A DNA stretch of 64,000 nucleotides from Streptomyces graminofaciens (lineage in GTDB: Bacteria; Actinomycetota; Actinomycetes; Streptomycetales; Streptomycetaceae), in the NCBI RefSeq assembly GCF_030294945.1, contig NZ_AP018448.1:5796001-5860000 (forward strand). Reading direction: 5' to 3'. A model generated the notes under the pieces. That model did no database searches, was not told where the DNA came from, and saw nothing but the letters and a program-made list of their open reading frames with translations. Made by a program: the position numbers and the translations under genes. Of the stretch, positions 8,944 through 16,888 are shown piece by piece (position 1 is the stretch's first letter; each line of letters starts with the position of its first letter).

Positions 8944-9071
8944 GCTGGGACCCTCTCCGCCGGACGCACACGAAATGATGATTTCGCGCATATCTTGAGG
9001 TATCGGGTGGAAGTGTTCATAACGCGACACTCCGGGCAAGGGTCACGGCGTGCTGGTTCCGGGGAACGCGA

Positions 9072-9107
9072 AGGGCCGGGCCCGGTCGTACGACCGGGCC
9101 CGGCCCT
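9072..9107 (-). terminator. Long perfect hairpin downstream of the SUKH-4 gene
   Basis: 36-nt perfect palindrome with arms starting AGGGCCGGGCCCGGTCG, 28 nt beyond the stop of the 9135 gene and upstream of the coiled-coil gene start. It probably ends the two-gene minus-strand operon. Confidence 0.75.
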
Positions 9108-9134
9108 CTTTCGTGTGTGTTCAGCCGCGACGGG

Positions 9135-12098
9135 TCACAGCAAGCCGTCCCACATCTGCTCCAGCAGCACCGACCACCAGCTCTCCGGCGAGGCGAGGGC
9201 CGCCGGGTCGAGGGCGGCGAGCTGGGCCTGGAAGTCGACGGTCCAGCGGCCCGCCTGCTCCTGGTTCAGGCCGAACCGCAGCCGCCACATCCGGCCGAGC
9301 AGCGCCAGGCAGCGCGCGAACTCCGGCAGACCGGTGTTCACGAACTGCGGCGGTACGGGCGCGCCGCCCGGCCCCGCCTCCACCGGCACCGCCACGATGT
9401 TCGCCGTGCCGTACTGCACACAGAGCGCCTTGCCGAAGTCGCTGCCCATGACGAGGTACGAGCCCGCGTCGGCCGCCGGCTGCACCCCGCGCTCGGCCGC
9501 GAGCTCGGCCAGCGTCGGTACGGGACGGCCCGGCTGGGCCTGCGCCCAGAAGAACGGGCCCATGTCCACCGGCAGTCCGGCCACCACCAGGGTGTGCGCC
9601 ACGATCGGCGGGACCCCCTGCCGCGACACCGCCTGCTGGTCGAACCGGAACACACCCGGCCCGAACGCCGCCGCCAGCTCCTGCGCGATCCCCTCCGGCG
9701 GGATCGGCGGCGTCGGCTGCACCGGCGGCAACGGCGCCCGCACCGGGGCGGGCCGCGCCGGACCGTCCGCGACCTGGTGCAACTCACCCTGGTGGGCGAG
9801 GAGTTGGGCCATGCCCTGCTGTCGGCTCGCATGGTCCTTGCCGTACGGGGCGATGGACGTGATGCGGGCGTTCGGCCACTGCTCGCGGATCATCCGCGCG
9901 CAGTACGCGCCCGGCAGCTCGCAGGACTCCAGCTCCGTGTGGAGTTCGAGGACCGCCTCCGGCGGGATGTTCATCCCGCGCAGCTCGTGGAAGATCTGCC
10001 ATTCCGGGTGCGGCGTGCCCGGCGCGGACCGCCGGATCACCTGCTGCTCGGAGCCGTCGGGCGCCCGGAAGCGCAGGACGGCCTGGTAGCCGGGTCCGAC
10101 GGTCGGCTGACCGCCGGGCTGCTGCGGATAGCCGTACGCGGGCGCACCCGGACCACCCGGCCCGACCGGACCGCCCATCGGCTGACCCGGGTGGCCCGGA
10201 TGAACGGGATGACCAGGCTGGCCGGGGTGACCGGGCGCACCCGGCGGCATTCCAGGACCGCCGACGGGGCCACCGCCGGGACCGCCCAGCGGAGGCCCGG
10301 CCAGCATCGTCTCGGCGTGGTGCACGGGCGCGGGACCACCGGGCACACCCGGCTGCCCCGGAGCACCGGGAATCCCGGGCGCGCCCGGCGGCTGCGGAGC
10401 CCCCGGACCACCGATCGCGGGCCCGGCCAGCATGGTCGCCGCGTGGTGGACGCCACCGGCGGGCGTACCGCCGGGCGGGTGCGGGACGCCGGGCTGACCG
10501 GGAGCACCGGGCACACCGGGCTGCCCCGGAGCCCCAGGAGGCCCGGGCGGCTGCGGCGCACCGGGACCGCCGATCGCCGGCCCCGCCAGCATCGTCGCCG
10601 CGTGGTGCATGCCACCGGCGGGCGTGCCACCGGGCGGATTCGGCACCCCCGGCTGACCCGGAGCGCCAGGCACCCCCGGCTGGCCAGGAACCCCGGGCCG
10701 GCCCGGCGCCCCAGGACCGCCCAGGCTCTCGGGCCCGTCCGGCCCCAGCTGCGACACCAACTGCGTCGGCGCGTACGAGCCCCCGGGCACACCCGGCGCG
10801 GGCGGCGGCGTCGCACCCGGCCGCGCGCCCGGCGTCCCCGGGGTGCCCGGCGGAGCCGGAGGCGGCGGCGTACCCGGACCCGCGCCCCGGCCACCCCGGC
10901 GCGGCGGCGGACTCGCCTTGCTCGTCGCGGCGTCGGCGATGTCACCCGCGTGGGGCGGCAACGGACGCCCCGGCGCGGGCGTGTCGGAACCCTGCGGATA
11001 GCCGTACGAAGGCGCAACCGGACCACCGGGACCGCCCGGAACACCGGGAGGCGGCGTACCAGGACCGCCCGGCCCCTGCGGATACCCGTACGACGCCCCG
11101 CCGGGTCCCGTCGGAACACCCGGAGGCGGCGTACCCGGGCCCGCCGGCCCGCCGGACACACCGAGGTTCGGACCGGCACCGCCCACCGCCGGGGACACCG
11201 CCGTCCGCGGCAGCTGGCTGCCGCCGGACATCAGCGCGGTCCTGTCGTCCGGCAGCACACCGGAGGACGGCGTGCCGTCCTCGACGTCGTCCACATCCGT
11301 CAGCGGCGGCGCGAACACGGTCTGCGGCAACGCCACCGAACGGTCGTCCTCGGCGTCCGCGTTGGTGTCCGTCCCGGCCCAGGGGGTCGCCCCGGCCGGC
11401 ACCGCGTCATGCGGCTCGGCGTCCCTCGGCAGCGGCACCGCGTCCCGCACCTCGTCCTCCACCGACGCCGCCGCCGGCCACGGCGTGGCATCGGCGGGCG
11501 TGGCGCCGGGGCTCGCCGAAGGCACGGGAGCCGCGTCCGCGACCACCGGGCCCGGCAGCGTCTCGGGCACCCCCGGCCCCGCCAGCGTCTCGGGCGTGGT
11601 CACCGGCCCGGGCATCGTCTCGGACAGCGAACCACCGCCCCCGGCCGCCCCATCGCCCCGGGCCGCCCCATCGGCGCCGACGGAGTCCCCGGCGTCGTCC
11701 GCCGCCCCCGTCCGGTGATCCGGGATCCCCAGCTTGTCCGCCGCCTCCTGCAGCCACTCCGGCGGAGTCAGCAGGAACGACGTCTGGTTCAGATCCACCC
11801 GCGCCGGAGGCGCCGGCGCGGGCGCCGGGACCGCGTCGCTGCGGCCGTACTCCTCCTCGAACAGCCGGATCACCTCGCCCACCGGCAGCGACGGCCACAG
11901 CGTGGCCTCCCCGCTGTCCCGCGCGATGACCAGCCGCTGTGCGCCACCGTCGGAGCGCGGGCCCTCGGCCCGGTCCTCGGCCCACACCACGAACCCGAGC
12001 TCGAACTCCCGCACCCGCACCTCACGGTGCTGGTAGCCGGGCACGTCCCCGTTGATCCACTCCTCGGCGCGCTGCTGCGCCTGTGCGAACGTCACCAT
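9135..12098 (-). CDS. Imm35-like / Gly-Pro linker / deaminase-like / SUKH-4 fusion protein
   Basis: 987-aa multidomain protein. Residues 1-85 (VTFAQAQQRAEEWINGDVPG, LVIARDSGEATLWPSLPVGE) resemble the YrhB/Imm35 immunity fold. Residues about 160-670 are a collagen-like Gly/Pro linker carrying three repeats of HHA(A/E)TMLAGP. Residues about 690-745 hold a deaminase-like zinc motif HTELESCELPGAYC, as in nucleic-acid deaminase toxins. Residues about 775-987 match SUKH-4 immunity proteins (GLPVDMGPFF, then the terminal WWSVLLEQMWDGLL). There is no signal peptide or membrane segment. The ATG at 12096-12098 has GGGGGAG upstream and lies 7 nt after the stop of the SUKH-1 gene, so the two form an operon. 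Domain calls are from remembered motifs; the biological target is unknown. Confidence 0.75.
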   Translation of the reverse strand: MVTFAQAQQRAEEWINGDVPGYQHREVRVREFELGFVVWAEDRAEGPRSDGGAQRLVIARDSGEATLWPSLPVGEVIRLFEEEYGRSDAVPAPAPAPPARVDLNQTSFLLTPPEWLQEAADKLGIPDHRTGAADDAGDSVGADGAARGDGAAGGGGSLSETMPGPVTTPETLAGPGVPETLPGPVVADAAPVPSASPGATPADATPWPAAASVEDEVRDAVPLPRDAEPHDAVPAGATPWAGTDTNADAEDDRSVALPQTVFAPPLTDVDDVEDGTPSSGVLPDDRTALMSGGSQLPRTAVSPAVGGAGPNLGVSGGPAGPGTPPPGVPTGPGGASYGYPQGPGGPGTPPPGVPGGPGGPVAPSYGYPQGSDTPAPGRPLPPHAGDIADAATSKASPPPRRGGRGAGPGTPPPPAPPGTPGTPGARPGATPPPAPGVPGGSYAPTQLVSQLGPDGPESLGGPGAPGRPGVPGQPGVPGAPGQPGVPNPPGGTPAGGMHHAATMLAGPAIGGPGAPQPPGPPGAPGQPGVPGAPGQPGVPHPPGGTPAGGVHHAATMLAGPAIGGPGAPQPPGAPGIPGAPGQPGVPGGPAPVHHAETMLAGPPLGGPGGGPVGGPGMPPGAPGHPGQPGHPVHPGHPGQPMGGPVGPGGPGAPAYGYPQQPGGQPTVGPGYQAVLRFRAPDGSEQQVIRRSAPGTPHPEWQIFHELRGMNIPPEAVLELHTELESCELPGAYCARMIREQWPNARITSIAPYGKDHASRQQGMAQLLAHQGELHQVADGPARPAPVRAPLPPVQPTPPIPPEGIAQELAAAFGPGVFRFDQQAVSRQGVPPIVAHTLVVAGLPVDMGPFFWAQAQPGRPVPTLAELAAERGVQPAADAGSYLVMGSDFGKALCVQYGTANIVAVPVEAGPGGAPVPPQFVNTGLPEFARCLALLGRMWRLRFGLNQEQAGRWTVDFQAQLAALDPAALASPESWWSVLLEQMWDGLL

Positions 12099-12105
12099 CG
12101 AAAAC

Positions 12106-13116
12106 TCACTCCCCCACCGAGGACGCCGAGGACGCCGACGCGACCGGCACGGCACGCGCGAAGCCACCGTCCACCATCAGGTTCGCCACCGTCTCCAACT
12201 CCGGCGGATTGCCCGCCAGCCGGGACAGGAACACGTCGAAGTCCTCGCCGCACGGCATCAGCAGCCGCTCCACCCGATCCGCCGGGGCCCACGAGGGATC
12301 GACGTCACGGGCGTCGTCGTACGCGCAGAACCACACCGAACCGATCCGGTCGCCCTTCACCTTCACCGCGAGCAGCCCGCCCTGTACGAACGCCACCCCC
12401 AGATAGTCCTTGGTCAGGTGGTCCCGCAGGCACTTGTTCACATACACCAGGTCATTGACCGCGGCCTCGTCACGCACCGTGAAGAACGGCTGGTCGACCA
12501 GCAGCCCCAACTCCGCGTCCAGCGCCGCCCCGACCGGAGCACAGCCGCCCGCGGCCTTGAGGAACGAGCGGTACGCCCCCGGCAGCCGGTACCCGAGGTC
12601 CTCCTCGACACCCAGCACCTGCGACTCGGTCACCGCCACCGCGGAGGTCTTCGGCAGCCCGAAGTGCGCCGGCCGCGTCTCCTGCAACGGCCGCGTGCCC
12701 CGCTTGTGCTGCTCCACCCGAGCCGTCGCGATACCGCCGTGGTGCCGCAGCAACGCCTTCACCTCGACCGGCACCAGCTCCAGCCGCCGGCTCCCCACGA
12801 CGTGGTGCCACGTCCACCCGTGCGGCGTCGCCACCGCCGGGATCGTGTCCCACAGGTCGTGCCCGGAGGCCGCCAGCGCCGCGTTCGCGGACACGTAGTC
12901 CGTCAACCGCAGCTCATCGACGCCGAACCCCTCCGGGGGATCCGCGATCTCCGCCGCGGCACGCGCGTAGGGCGAGAAGTCCGGGTAGCCGTGCGCGTCG
13001 ACACGTACGCCCCTCGGATGACGCGCGGCCCGGACCGGGTCCGGAAACTGCACGACCTGCCCGGCGTAGGCCGCGTTCGGCGGCGCGGCTTGCTGCCCGA
13101 GCCGACCTGTCGTCAT
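12106..13116 (-). CDS. WHH-nuclease-like domain fused to SUKH-1 (SMI1/KNR4) domain
   Basis: 336-aa cytoplasmic protein. The N-terminal half carries TPHGWTWHHVVGSRR (WHH at residues about 103-105) followed by LELVPVEVKALLRHHGG. This is the signature of WHH nucleases of the HNH/EndoVII fold found as polymorphic toxin tips. The C-terminal half (about 175-330) is a SUKH-1 module: ESQVLGVEEDLGYRLPGAYR, then SFLKAAGG and FFTVRDEAAVNDLVYVN. Toxin-type and immunity-type domains are thus in one chain. The ATG at 13114-13116 has AGGGGG 8 nt upstream. It is the first gene of a two-gene operon with the 987-aa SUKH-4 protein. Whether the nuclease half is active cannot be judged; the WHH triad is intact. 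Confidence 0.72.
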   Translation of the reverse strand: MTTGRLGQQAAPPNAAYAGQVVQFPDPVRAARHPRGVRVDAHGYPDFSPYARAAAEIADPPEGFGVDELRLTDYVSANAALAASGHDLWDTIPAVATPHGWTWHHVVGSRRLELVPVEVKALLRHHGGIATARVEQHKRGTRPLQETRPAHFGLPKTSAVAVTESQVLGVEEDLGYRLPGAYRSFLKAAGGCAPVGAALDAELGLLVDQPFFTVRDEAAVNDLVYVNKCLRDHLTKDYLGVAFVQGGLLAVKVKGDRIGSVWFCAYDDARDVDPSWAPADRVERLLMPCGEDFDVFLSRLAGNPPELETVANLMVDGGFARAVPVASASSASSVGE

Positions 13117-13478
13117 GGCGGTAGCCCCCTGCGGCGTTCTCTGTGTGGCTGTCTTGGCGGAACTGGCTGAACTGGTCGAACTGGCGGAACGACCGGCCGG
13201 ACAGCCGGCTGGACGGCCCGTTCCCGGCCCGCTCCGACTGCCCTCGACCGCTCTCCCGCACGGTCCTCGTAAGGTCCCCGTACGGGTCGCGGTCATCGAC
13301 AGCCTATGCGGTACGACGACACCGGTCACCGGGCCTCCGCTTCCGTGACCAGCCGTCACACCACCCTCACCGTGCGCCGAAGCCCGGGCGTGTCGCACAG
13401 CCCCAGCTTCCGCACCGGCCACGGCGTTTGGCACTCTGTGTCCGCTGACGGGGGATGTAACAGGAGGGGACGACGATC
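13117..13478. promoter_or_regulatory. Divergent promoter region of the toxin/immunity cluster
   Basis: 362 bp between the two divergent arms. It contains four tandem 9-bp units GAACTGG-type at 13159-13194, just upstream of the minus-strand start. A CAGGAGGGG ribosome-binding site (13461-13469) serves the plus-strand deaminase. No small gene is convincing. Any shared promoter or operator for both arms must lie here. Confidence 0.5.
13159..13194. repeat. Four tandem 9-bp repeats
   Basis: Units GGAACTGGC, TGAACTGGT, CGAACTGGC and GGAACGACC follow one another without gaps in the leader of the minus-strand operon. They would encode a Phe-x-Gln run if a longer N-terminus were used, but the downstream ATG with its ribosome-binding site is a better start. 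Confidence 0.7.
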
Positions 13479-13979
13479 ATGAACGGGACTCAGGCGAACA
13501 CCTCGGGTGATCCCCGCATCGGCTGGAGCACCACGGAACAGCCCCACGCACCGGCCCTCCTCCATCGCCGCGACGGCATTCTGCCCACCGTCGCCGCCGC
13601 CCTGTCCGTACGCGGCGAAACCCTCACCGGCACCGCCGCCAGAGGCGACCAGGCCCCGCCCCTGCACCCCCTGGTCCAGGAATTCCTCGACTCCCTCGCG
13701 ACCGCCCAGCGCGACCGTTTCACCGGCCGCTGCGCCGAGGCCATCCTCATCTCCCGGCACATCACCGCCGCCGACGCCGCCCGCAGCAGACGTGCCCTCC
13801 GCAAGCCCATGACCAACGGCGAGGCCCGCAAGGCCCTCAAACAGGCCAAGCTCACCACCCGCCACATCCGCGAGGACGGCGACCCCCTGCACGGCGCCTT
13901 CGCCACCCCCTGCCGCTCCTGCACGGCGCTCAGCGCCCACTTCGGCGTACGCGTCGTCGACCCGACGCAGGAACCCTGA
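13479..13979 (+). CDS. YwqJ-like putative nucleic-acid deaminase
   Basis: 166-aa soluble protein. The zinc-dependent deaminase motifs are both present: GRCAEA (Cys-Ala-Glu at residues about 85-87) and PCRSC (about 144-148), with HPLVQEFLDSLATAQRDRFT before the first. Spacing and context match YwqJ-type deaminase toxin domains. The ATG at 13479 has AGGAGGGG 9 nt upstream. There is no signal peptide, ESX/LXG leader or other export domain, so it is a stand-alone catalytic module. The next gene encodes a SUKH-3 immunity-type protein, the usual partner of such deaminases. Substrate (DNA, RNA or nucleotide) is unknown. Confidence 0.75.
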   Translation: MNGTQANTSGDPRIGWSTTEQPHAPALLHRRDGILPTVAAALSVRGETLTGTAARGDQAPPLHPLVQEFLDSLATAQRDRFTGRCAEAILISRHITAADAARSRRALRKPMTNGEARKALKQAKLTTRHIREDGDPLHGAFATPCRSCTALSAHFGVRVVDPTQEP

Positions 13980-14148
13980 CGGCACCGCAGCACGTCTTCC
14001 ATCCCGCACCACGGCAAGACGGCAGGACGCGCAGCCGGCTGAGCGACGCCGAGCCCACTGAACCCGGTAGGCCCGGTGAGCCCACTGAGCGACGCACGGC
14101 CCGTTCACGTACGCGTATACGCGTGCACCTGTGAACGCGTCCCCGCCG

Positions 14149-14673
14149 ATGTCCCAACCCACGACGAACGAAGGGCAGATGCACACCGACCGCACCTCCA
14201 CCACCCGCTTCTCCGTCCCCGTGGACGTCGCCCTGCGCGCCGCCGGCTGGCAGCCCGGCCGCTGGGACATAAAGCAGGCGGAGATCTGGGCCGACACCCT
14301 GCGCGACCACGCCTCCCCCGCCGGCCACCGCCACGCGGTCTTCCCGGCGGCGGTCGAGGCATGGGCGGAATTCGGCGGCCTCCGCCTCACCGCCCAGGGC
14401 CCCGGCCGCCGCCTGGCCCCCGTCGGCCTCCATCTCGACCCCCTGCACGGCCTCCACATGGCCCGCACCCTCGGCGACCTCGGCCGCGCCCTGGACACCG
14501 AGGTCTGCCCCCTCGGCCACGAGACGGACACCCGGTCCCTCCTCGCCATCGACACCGAGGGCCGCGCCTACGCCCTCGACCACACCGGTGACTGGTACCT
14601 GGGCCCCACGGTCGACGCCGCGCTGACGACGTTGTTGTCCGGCATCGAGCCGGTACGGATGGCCGCGGGCTGA
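14149..14673 (+). CDS. SUKH-3 domain immunity-type protein
   Basis: About 174 aa. RFSVPVDVALRAAGWQPGRW, AVEAWAEFGGLRLTAQGPGR, VCPLGHE and the terminal LLAIDTEGRAYAL...LL.GIEP pattern match SUKH-3 immunity proteins that neutralise YwqJ-like deaminases and related toxins. It follows the deaminase gene by about 170 bp, which fits a toxin/immunity pair. The start is uncertain: GTG 14131, ATG 14149 and ATG 14179 are all in frame, and 14179 has GAAGGG close upstream. It is cytoplasmic with no signal peptide. Confidence 0.78.
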   Translation: MSQPTTNEGQMHTDRTSTTRFSVPVDVALRAAGWQPGRWDIKQAEIWADTLRDHASPAGHRHAVFPAAVEAWAEFGGLRLTAQGPGRRLAPVGLHLDPLHGLHMARTLGDLGRALDTEVCPLGHETDTRSLLAIDTEGRAYALDHTGDWYLGPTVDAALTTLLSGIEPVRMAAG

Positions 14674-15136
14674 GCGTGGGCGCCTGACAGCTCGGGGCCG
14701 CGGGTCGTGTCGCGGGTGCGGGCAGGTTGTGGCTGATCGCGCAGGTCCCCGCGCCCCCGGAAGATCCGGGCGCGTACTCTCGCCCGCCTGCGGGGCAACC
14801 GCGCCGCCGAGCCGTACACAGCTGTGGGCCATCACGCCGGAACTTGTCGCGCCTGCGGGCCACCACGCCGGGACCTGCCGTGGCTGTGGGCCACCACGCC
14901 GGGACCTGCCGTGGCTGTGGGCAATCGCGCCGCTGAGGCGGCAGCCACCCGGCAGCGGCGGGGCTCAACCTGTCGTAGCTGCGGGCGTTCGTGCCGCCAG
15001 AGCCCTCCTGCTGGATCTCCGTGGAGGCAGGGCGGCACGGGTGGGCGCAGCGGCACCCCGTGAGCGCCGGGCCGCGCGACCTACCCCCGCCCGACCGAAG
15101 CCGCCGGGCGCCGCACACCCCCGCCCCGCCGGAGGC
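14674..15136. repeat. Intergenic region with degenerate about 31-bp tandem repeats
   Basis: No gene seen between the SUKH-3 gene and the convergent histidine kinase. From about 14818 to 14935 a unit close to GGGCCACCACGCCGGGAC is repeated three to four times, and related GGGCAATCGCGCCGC and GGGCGTTCGTGCCGC fragments follow up to about 15000. I recall similar GGGCAATCGTGCC-type repeats in other Streptomyces intergenic regions. Function unknown. Confidence 0.55.
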
Positions 15137-16462
15137 CTACGCCGGGATCACCGCCGACACCCGGAACCCGCCCGCCTCGGTCGACCCCGACACGAACACG
15201 CCCCCCAGCTCGGCCACCCGCTCCTTCATCCCCAGCAACCCGTTCCCCCCGCTCGGCAACCGCGCAGCCCCCGCCGCCCCAGGCTCCGGCGGCGGTTCGT
15301 TCTCCACCTGCATCGCGATCTCCGCCGCCCGGTGCGCGAGCCGCACATGCGTCTTCGCCCCCGCCGCATGCTTGTGCACGTTCGTCAACGCCTCCTGCAC
15401 CACCCGGTACGCCGTCTGCTCCACCTCCGCCGCATACGACCGCACCTCCCCCTCGACCGACAGATCGACCACCATCCCCGCGGCCGCCGACTGCCCGACC
15501 AACTCCTCCAGCTCGGCGAGACAAGGGCCCTCCCCCGATTCGTCCTCGGCCCGCGAAGCCGCAGCGGCAGCCGCGGCGGCAGCCCCCACCGCGGCCAACG
15601 GCACCGGCTCCACCCGCCGCTGGGACGAGAACTCCTCCCCCGACCGCAACACCCCGAGCATCTCCCGCAACTCGGTCAACGCCTGCCGCCCCATGTCCCC
15701 CACCAACGCGGCGTTCCTGACGGCCTTCTCAGGATCCTTCCGAGCCACCGCCTGCAGAGCGGCCGCGTGCACCACCATCAACGACACCCGATGCGCGACC
15801 ACGTCGTGCATCTCGCGCGCGATCCGGGTCCGCTCCTCCCCCCGGGCCCACTCCGCCCGCTCCTCCGCCCGCTCCGCGAGCAACTGAAGCTCCCGCTCCA
15901 GCGAATCCGCCCGCTCCCGCAAGCTCTCCATCAACCGCCGCCGCGCCCCCACGTACAGGCCCAGCAGCACAGGAGGCGCCGTGGTGCCTATCGCCATCGT
16001 CAAAGCCATGAAGGGCGCGAACCAGTCCCCGGTCACCGCCGAGTCCGCCCGCACATTGCCCTGCGTCGTCTCCACGAACCAGACGATGAACACCGCCGCG
16101 AACGACATCCCCGACAGCGCCCCGATGATCCGCCGGGGCGCCTCCGACGCGGCCAGCGTGTACAGCCCGACGACGCCCATCAGATACCCCATCTGAGCGG
16201 GCGCGACGGCGATGAACACCAGCACGACGGCGACGGGCCACATCCGCCGCACCAACAACACCGACCCCGCGCCCGCCCCGAACACGACCCCCACGCCCAG
16301 CGGCAGCGCGGCCCGCTCCGCGAACGACACGCCCTCCACCGCGCACTCGACCGCCGACGCCAGCGCGAGCCCCCAGTCGAGCACGGCCCCCCGCCACCGA
16401 TCCCACCACCAGGGCCCGGCCCTGCCCCCGGCCTCGGTACGGACTTCCCCCGTCGTGGTCAT
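15137..16462 (-). CDS. Sensor histidine kinase (HisKA_3, NarL-partner type)
   Basis: 441-aa membrane sensor kinase. About five to six hydrophobic segments lie in residues 30-172, then a dimerisation helix with the phospho-accepting His in EMHDVVAHRVS (His219). The C-terminal HATPase domain has an N-box in QEALTNVHKHA and a G-box GGNGLLGMKERVAELGG. This class phosphorylates LuxR-type response regulators, but none is adjacent, so it is an orphan here. Nearest LuxR-type candidates in the window are 16-37 kb away. The ATG lies at 16460-16462. Confidence 0.88.
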   Translation of the reverse strand: MTTTGEVRTEAGGRAGPWWWDRWRGAVLDWGLALASAVECAVEGVSFAERAALPLGVGVVFGAGAGSVLLVRRMWPVAVVLVFIAVAPAQMGYLMGVVGLYTLAASEAPRRIIGALSGMSFAAVFIVWFVETTQGNVRADSAVTGDWFAPFMALTMAIGTTAPPVLLGLYVGARRRLMESLRERADSLERELQLLAERAEERAEWARGEERTRIAREMHDVVAHRVSLMVVHAAALQAVARKDPEKAVRNAALVGDMGRQALTELREMLGVLRSGEEFSSQRRVEPVPLAAVGAAAAAAAAASRAEDESGEGPCLAELEELVGQSAAAGMVVDLSVEGEVRSYAAEVEQTAYRVVQEALTNVHKHAAGAKTHVRLAHRAAEIAMQVENEPPPEPGAAGAARLPSGGNGLLGMKERVAELGGVFVSGSTEAGGFRVSAVIPA

Positions 16463-16703
16463 GACTCCAGCCTACGTTCGGCCGCCCCCGCTTTTCCGGC
16501 GAGTTTCCCGTACTGGCCCGCACCACCCCCGGCATGCGAACGGAAGCGAAACCACCCGCTGTCCCTCGAACTGCCGAGTCGGCGTCGACGAACCGCGTTC
16601 AACACAGCGCGGATCTACACCGTCGCGTGGAAGGCGCCCGGTACGGCATAGTAGGAAGCGCCACTCAGCGATCAGGCCGAATGTCCGGTTCGGTCGACTT
16701 CAA

Positions 16704-16775
16704 TCCCCCGTGGTGTAATTGGCAGCACTGTGGCTTTTGGTGCCATCTGTCCGGGTTCGAGTCCTGGCGGGGGAG
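16704..16775 (+). tRNA. tRNA-Gln (anticodon TTG)
   Basis: 72-nt cloverleaf. The acceptor stem TCCCCCG (16704-16710) pairs with CGGGGGA (16768-16774), the D arm contains GTAATTGGCAG, the anticodon stem GTGGC/GCCAT encloses the loop TTTTGGT with anticodon TTG, and the T arm contains GGTTCGAGTCC. CCA is not encoded. It lies about 115 bp upstream of glmU. Confidence 0.93.
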
Positions 16776-16888
16776 CTTCGCTTGGTTCGGGTCCTGGCCT
16801 ACGGGTCGGGGCCCGTTCACATTTCCCCCCAACAACACCCCGGTATCCTGCGGATGTCCCCACCCGTCCAAAGCCGAAGGGCATCCCC

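Noticed and set aside
9117..12458. Plus-strand frame of more than 1100 codons
   Set aside because: Shadow of the collagen-like linker of the minus-strand SUKH-4 fusion gene; His/Arg/Pro-rich with no domain.
15137..16462. Two-component pair with a neighbouring response regulator
   Set aside because: No receiver-domain gene is adjacent; the LuxR-type genes at 31.7 and 52.6 kb are too distant to pair on sequence alone.
14729..16651. Plus-strand frame opposite the histidine kinase
   Set aside because: Antisense shadow; the kinase has H, N and G boxes on the minus strand.
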